In this document: piece after piece, positions 26,685 to 34,565 of the stretch
Position numbering within the stretch: the first letter of the stretch is position 1
How the letters are laid out: each line of letters opens with the position of its first letter
Assembly (NCBI GenBank): GCA_045594245.1
Contig: JAZNYG010000037.1
Location: forward strand, 1-47,553
Source: UBA1189 sp045594245
GTDB taxonomy: Bacteria > Bacteroidota > Bacteroidia > Bacteroidales > Bacteroidaceae
Direction of reading: 5' to 3'
DNA: 47,553 nt
Notes under the pieces: generated by a model
Databases searched by the model: none
What the model saw: the letters and a program-made list of their open reading frames with translations, nothing else
Told to the model about the DNA's origin: nothing
Position numbers and translations under genes: made by a program

Positions 26685-29063
26685 TCATTCGAGGACACCG
26701 TCAATAAAGTGCACACATCCGTCATTATACACAAAGGGCAAGTAGTAGTAGTCAGGAATTACCTCTACCACAGGACGCTCTGTTTCGCCTTCGGATGCTA
26801 TCACCTGAACGCTCAACTTTCCATCCTTATCATAAATATTCATATTGGTTGTAGTAATGGTCGACTTGCCGTCCTCCGAGAATATCTCTTCTGACTGCAT
26901 GGTGATAAGACCACCCACCTCTTCGGTTTTCTCTCCCCATCCCAGATAGGGGTAGTTAGACATTACGGCTGTAGACAAAGGTATAAAATACTGCTTGATA
27001 TAGTATTCCAATGCCGCAGCATCAGTAATCTCGCACATATCAAAGAAAGTGGCATCGCCCACTGTAGCCCCATTCGCCACTATGCCAGGCACCTTTCCTT
27101 CAAGAATGGCTGCTTCGAGTTTCTCTGTCGTAGGCACAAGCATCAAGCAACTCTCTGCCATAAAGTTGATAGCTTGTGCATTGCGGTCGATAAGTTTGGC
27201 CTTATCCAACAGCCTCACCCACGCATAGAACTGCGTAGTAGCATCGTGCTGATACTTCCACATGGTGGACACGAAGTTCGGATTGGCCACATTATCATAC
27301 GTTCCTTCGAAGAATCCGTCCAACTCATAGCAACGTCCGTTGCTCCATCCGTCCACATCCCCTCTATATGCCAAAGGATGTATCTCGCAGAATACACCAT
27401 CCTCTGTCACGGTATTCTCAGCATGTTTGAGCAAGTCATTGAACTTGATGCAGTTTGTCACACGCCCGTCCTTCACATACCAATACAATTTACGTGTAGG
27501 CGACACGTTGGCAATCACCTTCACGCCACTCTCAGGAATCACGCAATCACCATCCATCGGCGATGCCACATGAGCATATACATAGTCGGCCACTCCCTTG
27601 ATTCCGTTAGGTGAGGCAGTCGTCACAAGCGCCTTCTTTGTTTCATCATACGTTATTCCGGCACTTTTCTGCATCTGCTCGTTAGAAGAGAACAGCATGA
27701 TATAGTCCACCGCATCAGAGCACAGCGAGCTAATCATTCCCGAGCCATTCAGCATCGTTACAAAATTACTGAATTTCTTGTACTGGTAAGCCGGTCCTGT
27801 TACCGAATAGAACTGCGCAGGAGGTGTGAGATACTCACATCCATAGAGCACACCATTGAGACATATCTTACGGTCTTCCTGCGCTACCCTATCAGTCTCT
27901 ATCTTGATTACAAACCCTTGCGTATTCTCTATCAGACCCTTTTCAATCTCTTCAGGGAACACTATCGACGAACCATACAGGCTGTTGTTCAGCAAAGCTT
28001 GGATAGATGCATCGGGAACCTCGGCCAAGCTGTCATAGTTGGGCACCTCAGGCGTGCTCTTCCAATAGTCGTCAAAGAACTCCATAAACGCATCATCCGT
28101 AGGAGCAAATACCGTATAGGCACCCCAAGAATTGGAAGCCACATTCAAGTAACTGGTAGTGGGCCACTCGCAAGCCAGATTAGGCATCGGTGAGTGGTAA
28201 TGCTGATAGAGGTCGGTGCCATTGCCATACTCGCGAGTGAGCAGCTCATCCTTGGCATAGTATTCGTAGCGGTCAAACAGTTCCAAGAAACGGGTATACT
28301 TGCCCGCATCCTCCAACTCCTTATATATCGTATTGAGAGGATCCAGCACTTCCGACACACGATATACATAGCCATTGCTTGTGGGTACGGCATAGCCATC
28401 GGGCTTTACAGCCGCATTGGCCACATTGAAACCACCGTCACCCTGCCATCCGCTCTCAGGGAAGAAATATTCGTAGTTTTTCTTCGCATCAATCTGCTTG
28501 GTCTGGAACATCATGTACGAGAACACCGGCACATAGCGCTCCAGGTGATATACATTCACCAGATTGCCTGCCGTGTCCACCTCCTGCGTGATGGCATCCT
28601 GACTATGCGAACGGAACTTATAGAACAAGCCGGCATTGTTCAGCTTATCCTCTTCCGTCGCTCCGTCTCCCTCTATCGGGCGGAAGTTGACCAAAGCATC
28701 CTTGTCGAAAGAGTAGTAAAGCAGGTGGTTGCCTATCAGCTTCTTCACTTCATCCACAGGCAGTTCATCAATAGTCTGCACATCGTAATGCTCGCCAAGA
28801 TACTCCTTCATAGCATCATCATCAGGAGCCATTACGGTCAATATAGATTTACCCTTCACCATGGGAGCAAACCCGGCCTTATCCACACCTTTTAAAAATA
28901 AGGTATAGTTTCCGCTCGACTGCAACTCCTCATAGATTGACCCACGGAGCCAACTCGGTTCTTCAAAGTACTCCATCATGTTCTTTTCCTGACACGATGC
29001 GACCAGCAAAGACAGGCCTATCAGTATCCCGAAACGTCCCTTCGGCCTTCTAATGTTTTTCAT
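26685..29063 (-). CDS. FAS1 (fasciclin)-domain lipoprotein, first gene of the PUL
   Basis: The 792-residue product has signal peptide ending LIGLSLLVASC with lipidated Cys24. It has three visible FAS1-type H1 motifs: SILTVMAPDDDAMKEYLG (about 73-90), YTVFAPTDDAFMEFFDDYWK (about 312-331) and CLMLVPTTEKLEAAILEG (about 634-655), each preceded by the helix pattern of FAS1 units (IYEELQSSGNYTLFLKGVDKAG; IYKELEDAGKYTRFLELFDRYE). The H2-like stretches include LIGNHLLYYSFDKD and LLNNSLYGSSIVFPEEIEKG. The protein thus consists almost wholly of three or four FAS1 repeats. Being the first gene and lipid-anchored, it should be abundant at the envelope. A surface glycan-binding or scaffolding role is inferred from position only. 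Confidence 0.85.
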   Translation of the reverse strand: MKNIRRPKGRFGILIGLSLLVASCQEKNMMEYFEEPSWLRGSIYEELQSSGNYTLFLKGVDKAGFAPMVKGKSILTVMAPDDDAMKEYLGEHYDVQTIDELPVDEVKKLIGNHLLYYSFDKDALVNFRPIEGDGATEEDKLNNAGLFYKFRSHSQDAITQEVDTAGNLVNVYHLERYVPVFSYMMFQTKQIDAKKNYEYFFPESGWQGDGGFNVANAAVKPDGYAVPTSNGYVYRVSEVLDPLNTIYKELEDAGKYTRFLELFDRYEYYAKDELLTREYGNGTDLYQHYHSPMPNLACEWPTTSYLNVASNSWGAYTVFAPTDDAFMEFFDDYWKSTPEVPNYDSLAEVPDASIQALLNNSLYGSSIVFPEEIEKGLIENTQGFVIKIETDRVAQEDRKICLNGVLYGCEYLTPPAQFYSVTGPAYQYKKFSNFVTMLNGSGMISSLCSDAVDYIMLFSSNEQMQKSAGITYDETKKALVTTASPNGIKGVADYVYAHVASPMDGDCVIPESGVKVIANVSPTRKLYWYVKDGRVTNCIKFNDLLKHAENTVTEDGVFCEIHPLAYRGDVDGWSNGRCYELDGFFEGTYDNVANPNFVSTMWKYQHDATTQFYAWVRLLDKAKLIDRNAQAINFMAESCLMLVPTTEKLEAAILEGKVPGIVANGATVGDATFFDMCEITDAAALEYYIKQYFIPLSTAVMSNYPYLGWGEKTEEVGGLITMQSEEIFSEDGKSTITTTNMNIYDKDGKLSVQVIASEGETERPVVEVIPDYYYLPFVYNDGCVHFIDGVLE

Positions 29064-29098
29064 TCAGTTGCGTTTTTAGTGCTACAATTCAGTATCTT

Positions 29099-29119
29099 CC
29101 ATTGCATACACCGCAATGG
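29099..29119 (-). promoter_or_regulatory. Leader hairpin of the PUL transcript
   Basis: CCATTGC-ATACACC-GCAATGG forms a 7-base stem with a 7-base loop, 36 bases upstream of the first FAS1 start codon. It would lie in the 5' leader if the promoter at 29149 is used, and could affect translation or mRNA stability. Confidence 0.45.
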
Positions 29120-29148
29120 AATCAACATCAAACATTCGTTCAAGTTTG

Positions 29149-29156
29149 CAAATATA
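29149..29156 (-). promoter_or_regulatory. Putative PUL promoter (-7 element TATATTTG)
   Basis: On the minus strand TATATTTG is a perfect TAnnTTTG. The upstream element is weak (GTTG about 22 bases away, plus strand 29179-29182). Transcription would start near 29142 and give a leader of about 78 bases. Confidence 0.5.
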
Positions 29157-29287
29157 AACAATAAAAATCATATATTAGCAACTGCACATCGCAAAATCAC
29201 ACATTTTTTTCAGACGTTTGATAGGGTGAGAACTTACTCTATGAGTTTGTGGGCTCCCATGAGACGAAACGCATGGTAATCTCGTAC

Positions 29288-29339
29288 AAAAAAAATATAG
29301 CACCGTGTCAGTATATTCTGCCATTTGCTAACACGGTGC
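29288..29339 (-). terminator. Minus-strand intrinsic terminator with no gene upstream
   Basis: On the minus strand a stem of nine bases (GCACCGTGT / ACACGGTGC, plus 29300-29308 and 29331-29339) with a 22-base loop is followed by TATATTTTTTTTTG. This is a good rho-independent terminator for leftward transcription. The nearest coding gene to its right is on the plus strand, so the RNA that ends here must be noncoding, or antisense to galM leader DNA. Confidence 0.7.
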
Positions 29340-29477
29340 CATAATCGGAAGTCTGAACTATTCTGCTCGCGAAGCAAAGTGTCGCCACTTCCCCACTCCA
29401 CGCTTACTTTCTGAAAAATCCTAATCGCTCATGGCTGCGTTCTTTTTGTTAATATCCATATAAAACAAGTGTTGCGG

Positions 29478-29505
29478 AATAGGTTGTCCGGCCGGACAAC
29501 CTATT
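29478..29505. promoter_or_regulatory. Perfect 28-base palindrome
   Basis: The half-site AATAGGTTGTCCGG is followed directly by its reverse complement with no spacer. It is much more G/C-rich than its surroundings and has no T-run after it on either strand, so it looks like a protein-binding site or an RNA hairpin rather than a simple terminator. Function unknown. Confidence 0.6.
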
Positions 29506-29656
29506 TCGGGAAACTTTTATATAGAAGCGCCATGAGCATCAATCAATACCGACCACCGCTCCTATTCTGCACACGCTACGCAGCGAGCCTGCATAGCTCA
29601 AAAGGTTCACATTTCATTACAAGTTTTTCGTATAAGTTCTCCATAGCTCCCTCACA

Positions 29657-29677
29657 AAAGTGTAAAAGAAACACTTT
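29657..29677. promoter_or_regulatory. araO1: Candidate AraR operator 1
   Basis: AAAGTGT-AAAAGAA-ACACTTT is a 21-base dyad with perfect 7-base arms. Its 17-base core (29659-29675) matches the reverse complement of 29720-29736 in 16 of 17 bases. Position upstream of an operon that contains its own AraR-type regulator makes it the likely operator. Binding is inferred. Confidence 0.6.
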
Positions 29678-29719
29678 ATGTTGTAAAACATGTTTTTCTA
29701 TTCTTTTATATGGAGAAAT

Positions 29720-29736
29720 AGTGTTACTTTTACACT
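29720..29736. promoter_or_regulatory. araO2: Candidate AraR operator 2, over a possible -7 element
   Basis: AGTGTTACTTTTACACT is the inverted second copy of the 29657 dyad; a 44-base spacer separates the two 17-base cores. It contains TACTTTTA (29725-29732), one base off the TAnnTTTG -7 element, so a repressor bound here would cover the probable galM promoter. Two sites at this distance could permit looping. Confidence 0.55.
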
Positions 29737-29787
29737 CGCAATAATGTGCAAACACTAGAATTAACCATTTTATAACAGAAAAGCAGT

Positions 29788-30951
29788 ATGAAAAAAGCAT
29801 TTTTCGGAGCTATTTGCGCCCTCGCAATGCTCACCGCTTGCAACGCTCCTCAGAAGAGCGAACCTATCTCAGGACTGAAACGCGCTGATTTCCAGTCAGA
29901 ACAGCAAGGCAAGCAGACAGACCTCTACACGCTGACCAACAAGAACGGCATGGAGGTATGTGTAACCAACTTTGGTGGACGTATCGTCTCTATCATGGTA
30001 CCGGACAAGGACGGCAACATGCAGGACGTAGTCATCGGCTATTCAAACATCACCGACTATGCCACCAAGCCCAGCGACTTCGGTGCATCGGTAGGTCGTT
30101 ATGCCAACCGTATCGCCAATGGTGTCATCACCATCGATGATGTTGTATATGACCTGCCCAAGAACAACTTTGGCCACTGCCTGCATGGTGGTTGCACATT
30201 GGAGCCCGCTCCTATGGGATGGCAGAACCAGGTATTCGATGTTGAGAAGGTTACCGACAATCAGATTGTACTTGTGAAGGTTAGCCCCGACGGCGAAGCT
30301 GGCTTCCCCGGTAACGTGGTAGCCAAGACCACCTATACACTGACCGATGACAACGCCATCGACATCGTATGGACAGCTACTACAGACAAGAAAACTGTCA
30401 TCAACCAGACCAACCACTGCTACTTCAACCTCAACGGTGACCACCAGATGCCTATCACCAACCACCTGCTGCAGCTCAATGCCGACTGCTACACTCCCGT
30501 GGACAGCACCTATATGACCACTGGCGAGATTGCTCCCGTGGCTGGCACTCCGATGGACTTCACCGCATTCAAGGAGGTAGGCAAGGAAATCACCAACTTC
30601 GACTTCGAGCAGCTGAAGAACGGTAACGGTTACGACCACAACTGGGTACTCAACACCAAGTGCGACGACACCAAGGTGTGCGCTACAGTGAAGAGCCCCG
30701 TTACAGGCATCGTACTCGATGTTTACACCAACGAGCCTGGCATCCAATTCTATTCAGGAAACTTCCTCGATGGCACCACTACAGGTAAGGACGGCAAGAG
30801 CATCAACCAGCGCACAGGTATGTGCCTGGAGACCCAAAAGTACCCCGACACTCCCAACAAGAGCCACCTCGAAGGCTGGCCTTCAGCTATTCTCGAGCCC
30901 GGTCAGGAGTACTACAGCCACTGCGTGTATAAGTTTAGCGTAGAGAAGTAA
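29788..30951 (+). CDS. galM: Aldose 1-epimerase, lipoprotein form
   Basis: The 387-residue product has signal peptide MKKAFFGAICALAMLTAC with lipidated Cys18, so it is an envelope form of mutarotase. The family signatures are clear: NFGGRIVSIMVPDKDG, FGASVGRYANRIANG, the catalytic His210 in NQTNHCYFNLNG, and Glu348 in CLETQKYPDTPNKS, the position of the catalytic base. It interconverts alpha and beta anomers of aldoses, here probably L-arabinose (or galactose) before uptake by the symporter encoded next. It is the first gene of the arabinose operon, a layout also known from Bacteroides thetaiotaomicron. A hairpin and 81 bases separate it from the symporter gene. Confidence 0.92.
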   Translation: MKKAFFGAICALAMLTACNAPQKSEPISGLKRADFQSEQQGKQTDLYTLTNKNGMEVCVTNFGGRIVSIMVPDKDGNMQDVVIGYSNITDYATKPSDFGASVGRYANRIANGVITIDDVVYDLPKNNFGHCLHGGCTLEPAPMGWQNQVFDVEKVTDNQIVLVKVSPDGEAGFPGNVVAKTTYTLTDDNAIDIVWTATTDKKTVINQTNHCYFNLNGDHQMPITNHLLQLNADCYTPVDSTYMTTGEIAPVAGTPMDFTAFKEVGKEITNFDFEQLKNGNGYDHNWVLNTKCDDTKVCATVKSPVTGIVLDVYTNEPGIQFYSGNFLDGTTTGKDGKSINQRTGMCLETQKYPDTPNKSHLEGWPSAILEPGQEYYSHCVYKFSVEK

Positions 30952-30959
30952 GTATGTTG

Positions 30960-30983
30960 ACTCGGGGGGGCATTCCTCCGAGT
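30960..30983 (+). promoter_or_regulatory. Intercistronic hairpin between galM and the symporter gene
   Basis: ACTCGGGGG pairs with CCTCCGAGT (nine base pairs, one G-T wobble) around a six-base loop, nine bases after the galM stop. It is not followed by a T-run. It may stabilise or separate message segments rather than end transcription. Confidence 0.45.
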
Positions 30984-31032
30984 TCTCCAACAATAATCCA
31001 ACAAATCATTAATCAATAAAACAGCAAAAAAC

Positions 31033-32982
31033 ATGAACATTTTAGATGCAATCAGCCAATCGGGATTCAAGACCGTGGACTTCGTCATCCTGGTCATCTA
31101 TCTTGTGGCTCTTGTTGCGCTCGGCCTGTTCCTGGGACGTAACAAGAAGGGAGAAGAAAAGAGTGCCAATGACTACTTCTTGGCAGGTAACACACTGACA
31201 TGGTGGGCCGTGGGTGCTTCGCTCATCGCCGCCAACATCTCTGCCGAGCAGTTTATCGGTATGTCTGGTACCGGTTATCGTGACGGTATTGCCACCGCAG
31301 CCTATGAGATTATGGCCGCCGTGACCTTGATTATTGTAGGTAAGTTCCTCTTGCCTATCATGCTGAAGCGTAAGATATTCACCATTCCTCAGTTCCTCCG
31401 TGAGCGTTACAACGACGGTGTAGGTCTGGCCTTCTCTATCTTCTGGCTTATCCTCTACGTATTCGTAAACCTCACCTCTGTAGCATGGCTCGGTGCTTTG
31501 GCTATTGAGCAGATCCTTGGCTTGAACGGTCTTGCCGTATCATTCCTCGGCATGGAGATTTCTCTGCGTATGATTATCATCGTCATGCTCTTCGTCATCG
31601 CCGGTATCTATTCTATCTATGGCGGTTTGGCTTCTGTAGCATGGACCGACGTATTCCAGGTAGTATTCCTCGTAGGTGGTGGTCTCATCACAGCTTACTA
31701 TGCCCTGAGCGCTGTGGGTGGTGGCGACGGTTTCATCGCTGGTATCAGCAACCTGTATACCGACCTCACAACGGGCGACCACATCAACGACTCACACTTC
31801 CACCTCATCGTGCAGGAGTCACACAACCCCGAGGCATTTGCCAACGTACCTGGTTTGGTAGCTCTCATCGGTGGTGTATGGTTGACCAACCTGGGTTACT
31901 GGGGTTTCAACCAGTATATCATCCAGAAGGGTTTGGCAGCTAAGAGCGTGCAAGAGGCTCAGAAGGGTCTTATCTTCGCTGGCTTCCTCAAGATCCTCAT
32001 CCCCTTCATCGTGGTATTGCCCGGTATCTGCGCATACTATATCTCTATCCATCCCGATGCCTTCACCGGTCTGCAGGGTAGCATCAACGTAGCCGACGAC
32101 GCTTATCCCTGGTTGGTACGTAACTTCACCCCGACAGGTGTCAAGGGTCTCTCATTCGCAGCCCTCACCGCAGCCATCATCTCTTCTTTGGCTTCTATGC
32201 TCAACAGTACCTCTACCCTCTTCACGATGGACATCTACAAGAAGTACATCAACAAGAATGCAGGTGACAAGTTGCTCGTAAACGTAGGTCGTCTCACCTC
32301 ATTGGTAGCGCTCATCATCGCTGCTGTAGCCGTTAAGCCTTTGCTCGGCGGTCTCGACCAGGCGTTCCAATACATCCAGGAGTATTCAGGCTTCATCTAT
32401 CCGGGTATCATCCTCGTGTTCGGTCTCGGCTTGCTCTGGAAGCGTGCCAGCTCACGTGCTGCCGTATGGACAGCTATCGTGACCATCCTCCTCGGTGTAC
32501 TCTTCAAGTTCATCATCCCCGATGTGGCCTTCCAGCTCCGTGCTGGTTATGTCTTCATCATCGGTTTCTTCCTCTTCATCTTCATCTCTTACACCGACAA
32601 CCACGCTGTGGCTTGCGAGTTGCCTTCAGCAACTGACCAGAAGAAGATGCTCAAGTGGGGTAAGATTCTCGGTGGCATCGGTCTCTTCTTCATCCTCGCA
32701 GCTGCTGTTGTAGTTATCTGGGGCGCTCTGCTTCCCGACACTGCTACTCCTGAGAACCACTTCATCGCCTACCTCAACGACATAGGTTTCCAAGCCTTCT
32801 TCTTCTTCGGCGTATTGGTAGGTGAAGCTGGCGTATGGCTCTACAGCAACTCACGCGACAAGAAGCGCGACCCGAAGGGCTTGCCCATCGACCTCGACCT
32901 CTTCAAGACCTCTAAGGGCTACGGTTGGGGAGCACTCGGCATCTGTGTTATCACTGTAATCCTTTACGTATTGCTCTGGTAA
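31033..32982 (+). CDS. SSS-family sodium/sugar symporter, probably for L-arabinose
   Basis: A 649-residue inner-membrane protein with about 14 to 15 helices. It starts its first helix at residue 16 (FVILVIYLVALVALGLFLG), then NDYFLAGNTLTWWAVGASLIAANISAEQFIGMSGTGY, the typical opening of SGLT-type solute:sodium symporters, with FTIPQFLRERYN and SIYGGLASVAWTDVFQVVFL further on. LSFAALTAAIISSLASMLNSTSTLFTMDIY, near residue 373-402, has the family segment with Ser/Thr sodium ligands in helix 8. The gene stands between galM and araR in an order that matches the arabinose locus of Bacteroides, where the same kind of transporter is thought to import arabinose. It ends 16 bases before araR. Confidence 0.9.
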   Translation: MNILDAISQSGFKTVDFVILVIYLVALVALGLFLGRNKKGEEKSANDYFLAGNTLTWWAVGASLIAANISAEQFIGMSGTGYRDGIATAAYEIMAAVTLIIVGKFLLPIMLKRKIFTIPQFLRERYNDGVGLAFSIFWLILYVFVNLTSVAWLGALAIEQILGLNGLAVSFLGMEISLRMIIIVMLFVIAGIYSIYGGLASVAWTDVFQVVFLVGGGLITAYYALSAVGGGDGFIAGISNLYTDLTTGDHINDSHFHLIVQESHNPEAFANVPGLVALIGGVWLTNLGYWGFNQYIIQKGLAAKSVQEAQKGLIFAGFLKILIPFIVVLPGICAYYISIHPDAFTGLQGSINVADDAYPWLVRNFTPTGVKGLSFAALTAAIISSLASMLNSTSTLFTMDIYKKYINKNAGDKLLVNVGRLTSLVALIIAAVAVKPLLGGLDQAFQYIQEYSGFIYPGIILVFGLGLLWKRASSRAAVWTAIVTILLGVLFKFIIPDVAFQLRAGYVFIIGFFLFIFISYTDNHAVACELPSATDQKKMLKWGKILGGIGLFFILAAAVVVIWGALLPDTATPENHFIAYLNDIGFQAFFFFGVLVGEAGVWLYSNSRDKKRDPKGLPIDLDLFKTSKGYGWGALGICVITVILYVLLW

Positions 32983-32998
32983 AAAACAATAGACAGTA

Positions 32999-33676
32999 AT
33001 GCAAGAGTACTATTCCCGACATCCAAGGTTTTACCACGCAGTAGACTGTATCATTTTCGGATTCAGCGGAGGAGAGCTTAGCCTCCTCCTGCTGAAACGA
33101 AAGTTCGATCCGGGCAAGGGTGAATGGTCGCTGATGGGCGGATTCGTACAAGAGGGCGAGAGCATGGACAATGCCGCCAAGCGCGTGCTTTCTGAGCTCA
33201 CCGGCCTCACCAACGTGTATATGGAGCAGGTAGGTTCGTTCGGCGAGGTCGACCGCGACCCCGGTGAGCGTGTTATCTCAACCGCCTACTATGCCCTCAT
33301 CAACATCAACAACTACGACCGCCAGCTGGTAGAGGAGCACAACGCCTATTGGGTAAAGATTGACGAGGTGCCCACCCTACTCTTCGACCACCAGCAGATG
33401 GTCGACCAAGCCCGACTGCTGATGAAGACGCAGGCAGCCACAAAGCCTATCGGCTTCAACCTGCTGCCCGAGCTCTTCACCCTCACCCAACTGCAGAGCC
33501 TCTACGAGGCTATCAATGGTGAGCCTATGGACAAGCGGAACTTCAGAAAGCGTGTAGCCGAGATGGACTATATAGAGAAGACCAAGCTCATCGACAAGAC
33601 CTCGTCGAAGCGCGGTGCATCGCTCTATAAGTTCAACCAAGAGGACTATAAGAAATCACTTAAATTTAAATTATAA
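32999..33676 (+). CDS. araR: Nudix-type (NrtR-family) transcriptional regulator of arabinose genes
   Basis: The 225-residue product has an N-terminal Nudix-like domain and a C-terminal winged helix. The Nudix box around residues 48-70 reads GFVQEGESMDNAAKRVLSEL; the REUXEE part of the active-site motif is RVLSEL, so metal-dependent hydrolysis is probably lost, as in other NrtR-type sensors. The C-terminal part (FTLTQLQSLYEAINGEPMDK, then NFRKRVAEMDYIEKT and KRGASLYKFN) is the wing domain. The AraR of Bacteroides thetaiotaomicron belongs to this family and is reported to repress arabinose genes until L-arabinose binds. The same order galM-symporter-araR-araD-araA-araB supports the name. Probable operators are at 29657 and 29720, so it regulates its own operon. 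Confidence 0.88.
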   Translation: MQEYYSRHPRFYHAVDCIIFGFSGGELSLLLLKRKFDPGKGEWSLMGGFVQEGESMDNAAKRVLSELTGLTNVYMEQVGSFGEVDRDPGERVISTAYYALININNYDRQLVEEHNAYWVKIDEVPTLLFDHQQMVDQARLLMKTQAATKPIGFNLLPELFTLTQLQSLYEAINGEPMDKRNFRKRVAEMDYIEKTKLIDKTSSKRGASLYKFNQEDYKKSLKFKL

Positions 33677-33761
33677 TACGCACGCGCGTACATATTTAAT
33701 ATGGAGATAAAAGGAAGTAAATGGAAATAACTACTTTAACCTCCAACAACAAACAACCATT

Positions 33762-34463
33762 ATGTTAGAAGAACTCAAACAAAAGGTATTTCAAGCCAAC
33801 CTCGACCTTGTGAAGCAGGGTCTGGTAATCTTCACATGGGGCAACGTATCAGGTATCGACCGCGAAAAAGGGCTGGTAGTCATCAAGCCCAGCGGCGTGA
33901 GCTACGACGATATGAAGGCATCTGACATGGTAGTGGTAGACCTGCATACTGGCGAGGTAGTAGAGGGCGACCTCAACCCCTCATCAGACACTCCTACCCA
34001 CCTCGTGCTCTACCGTGCCTTCCCCAACATACAGGGTGTCGTACACACCCACTCCACCTATGCCACTGCATGGGCACAAGCCGGCAAGGACATCCCCAAC
34101 ATCGGCACCACACATGCCGACTACTTCTACAAGGATATCCCCTGCACCGACGACATGACCAAGGCCGAGGTAGAGGGCGAGTATGAGCTGGAGACAGGCA
34201 ACGTCATCGTGAAGCGTTTCGAGGGCATCAACCCCGACCACACCCCCGGCGTGCTGGTAAAGAACCACGGTCCCTTCTCATGGGGTACCAGTCCTGCCAA
34301 TGCCGTGTACAACGCCAAGGTGATGGAGCAGTGTGCCAAGATGGCCTACATCTCATTCACACTCAACCCCGACACCACGATGAACCCGCTCCTCATCGAG
34401 AAGCACTACAACCGTAAGCATGGTCCTAATGCCTATTATGGCCAAAAAGGACAGAAACATTGA
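33762..34463 (+). CDS. araD: L-ribulose-5-phosphate 4-epimerase
   Basis: The 233-residue product is a class II aldolase-fold enzyme of the usual length. The zinc ligands are at H95 and H97 (VHTHSTYATAWAQAGKD) and H169 (VKNHGPFSWG), close to H95, H97 and H171 of E. coli AraD, and the catalytic Asp of SSDTPTHLVLYRAFP is kept. It converts L-ribulose 5-phosphate to D-xylulose 5-phosphate, the last step before the pentose phosphate pathway. It lies 85 bases after araR and before araA, an order unlike E. coli araBAD but like Bacteroides. The gap upstream contains a degenerate GGAGATAAAAGGAAG stretch. Confidence 0.95.
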   Translation: MLEELKQKVFQANLDLVKQGLVIFTWGNVSGIDREKGLVVIKPSGVSYDDMKASDMVVVDLHTGEVVEGDLNPSSDTPTHLVLYRAFPNIQGVVHTHSTYATAWAQAGKDIPNIGTTHADYFYKDIPCTDDMTKAEVEGEYELETGNVIVKRFEGINPDHTPGVLVKNHGPFSWGTSPANAVYNAKVMEQCAKMAYISFTLNPDTTMNPLLIEKHYNRKHGPNAYYGQKGQKH

Positions 34464-34521
34464 TAAACAAACCAACTAATATTAACCGAGATAAGCGAGG
34501 ATGCGGTCATGCGAAGTATTA

Positions 34522-34552
34522 ATTCTCCATTATCCATTCTCCATTATCCATT
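34522..34552. repeat. Tandem short repeat (ATTCTCCATTATCC x2)
   Basis: Two perfect 14-base units, then the start of a third, lie between araD and araA, 14 bases before the araA start codon. The unit is A/T-rich and low in complexity, like other Bacteroidales intergenic repeats. It is read in frame upstream of araA but is not part of the protein. Confidence 0.75.
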
Positions 34553-34565
34553 AAACAAAAGAGCT

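Larger units (their letters stand above)
29064..29787. other. 724-base intergenic region between the PUL and the arabinose operon
   Basis: The two operons diverge from here. The left part holds a probable PUL promoter (29149) and a leader hairpin (29099). The centre has a minus-strand terminator (29288-29339) with no annotated gene before it, and a perfect 28-base palindrome (29478-29505). The right end has two related operator-like dyads (29657 and 29720) before galM. The open frames in this stretch run through these structures, lack similarity to anything and are not called. Confidence 0.7.

Noticed and set aside
13097..29063. Gene duplication of the PUL half, FAS1-SusC-SusD twice
   Set aside because: The two SusC, the two SusD and the three FAS1 proteins differ too much in length and sequence by eye for a recent duplication.
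29469..29744. A 91-codon open frame on the plus strand between the PUL and galM
   Set aside because: It runs through the palindrome at 29478 and the first AraR-like dyad, shows no family similarity and has an unlikely composition rich in Cys, Ser and Tyr.
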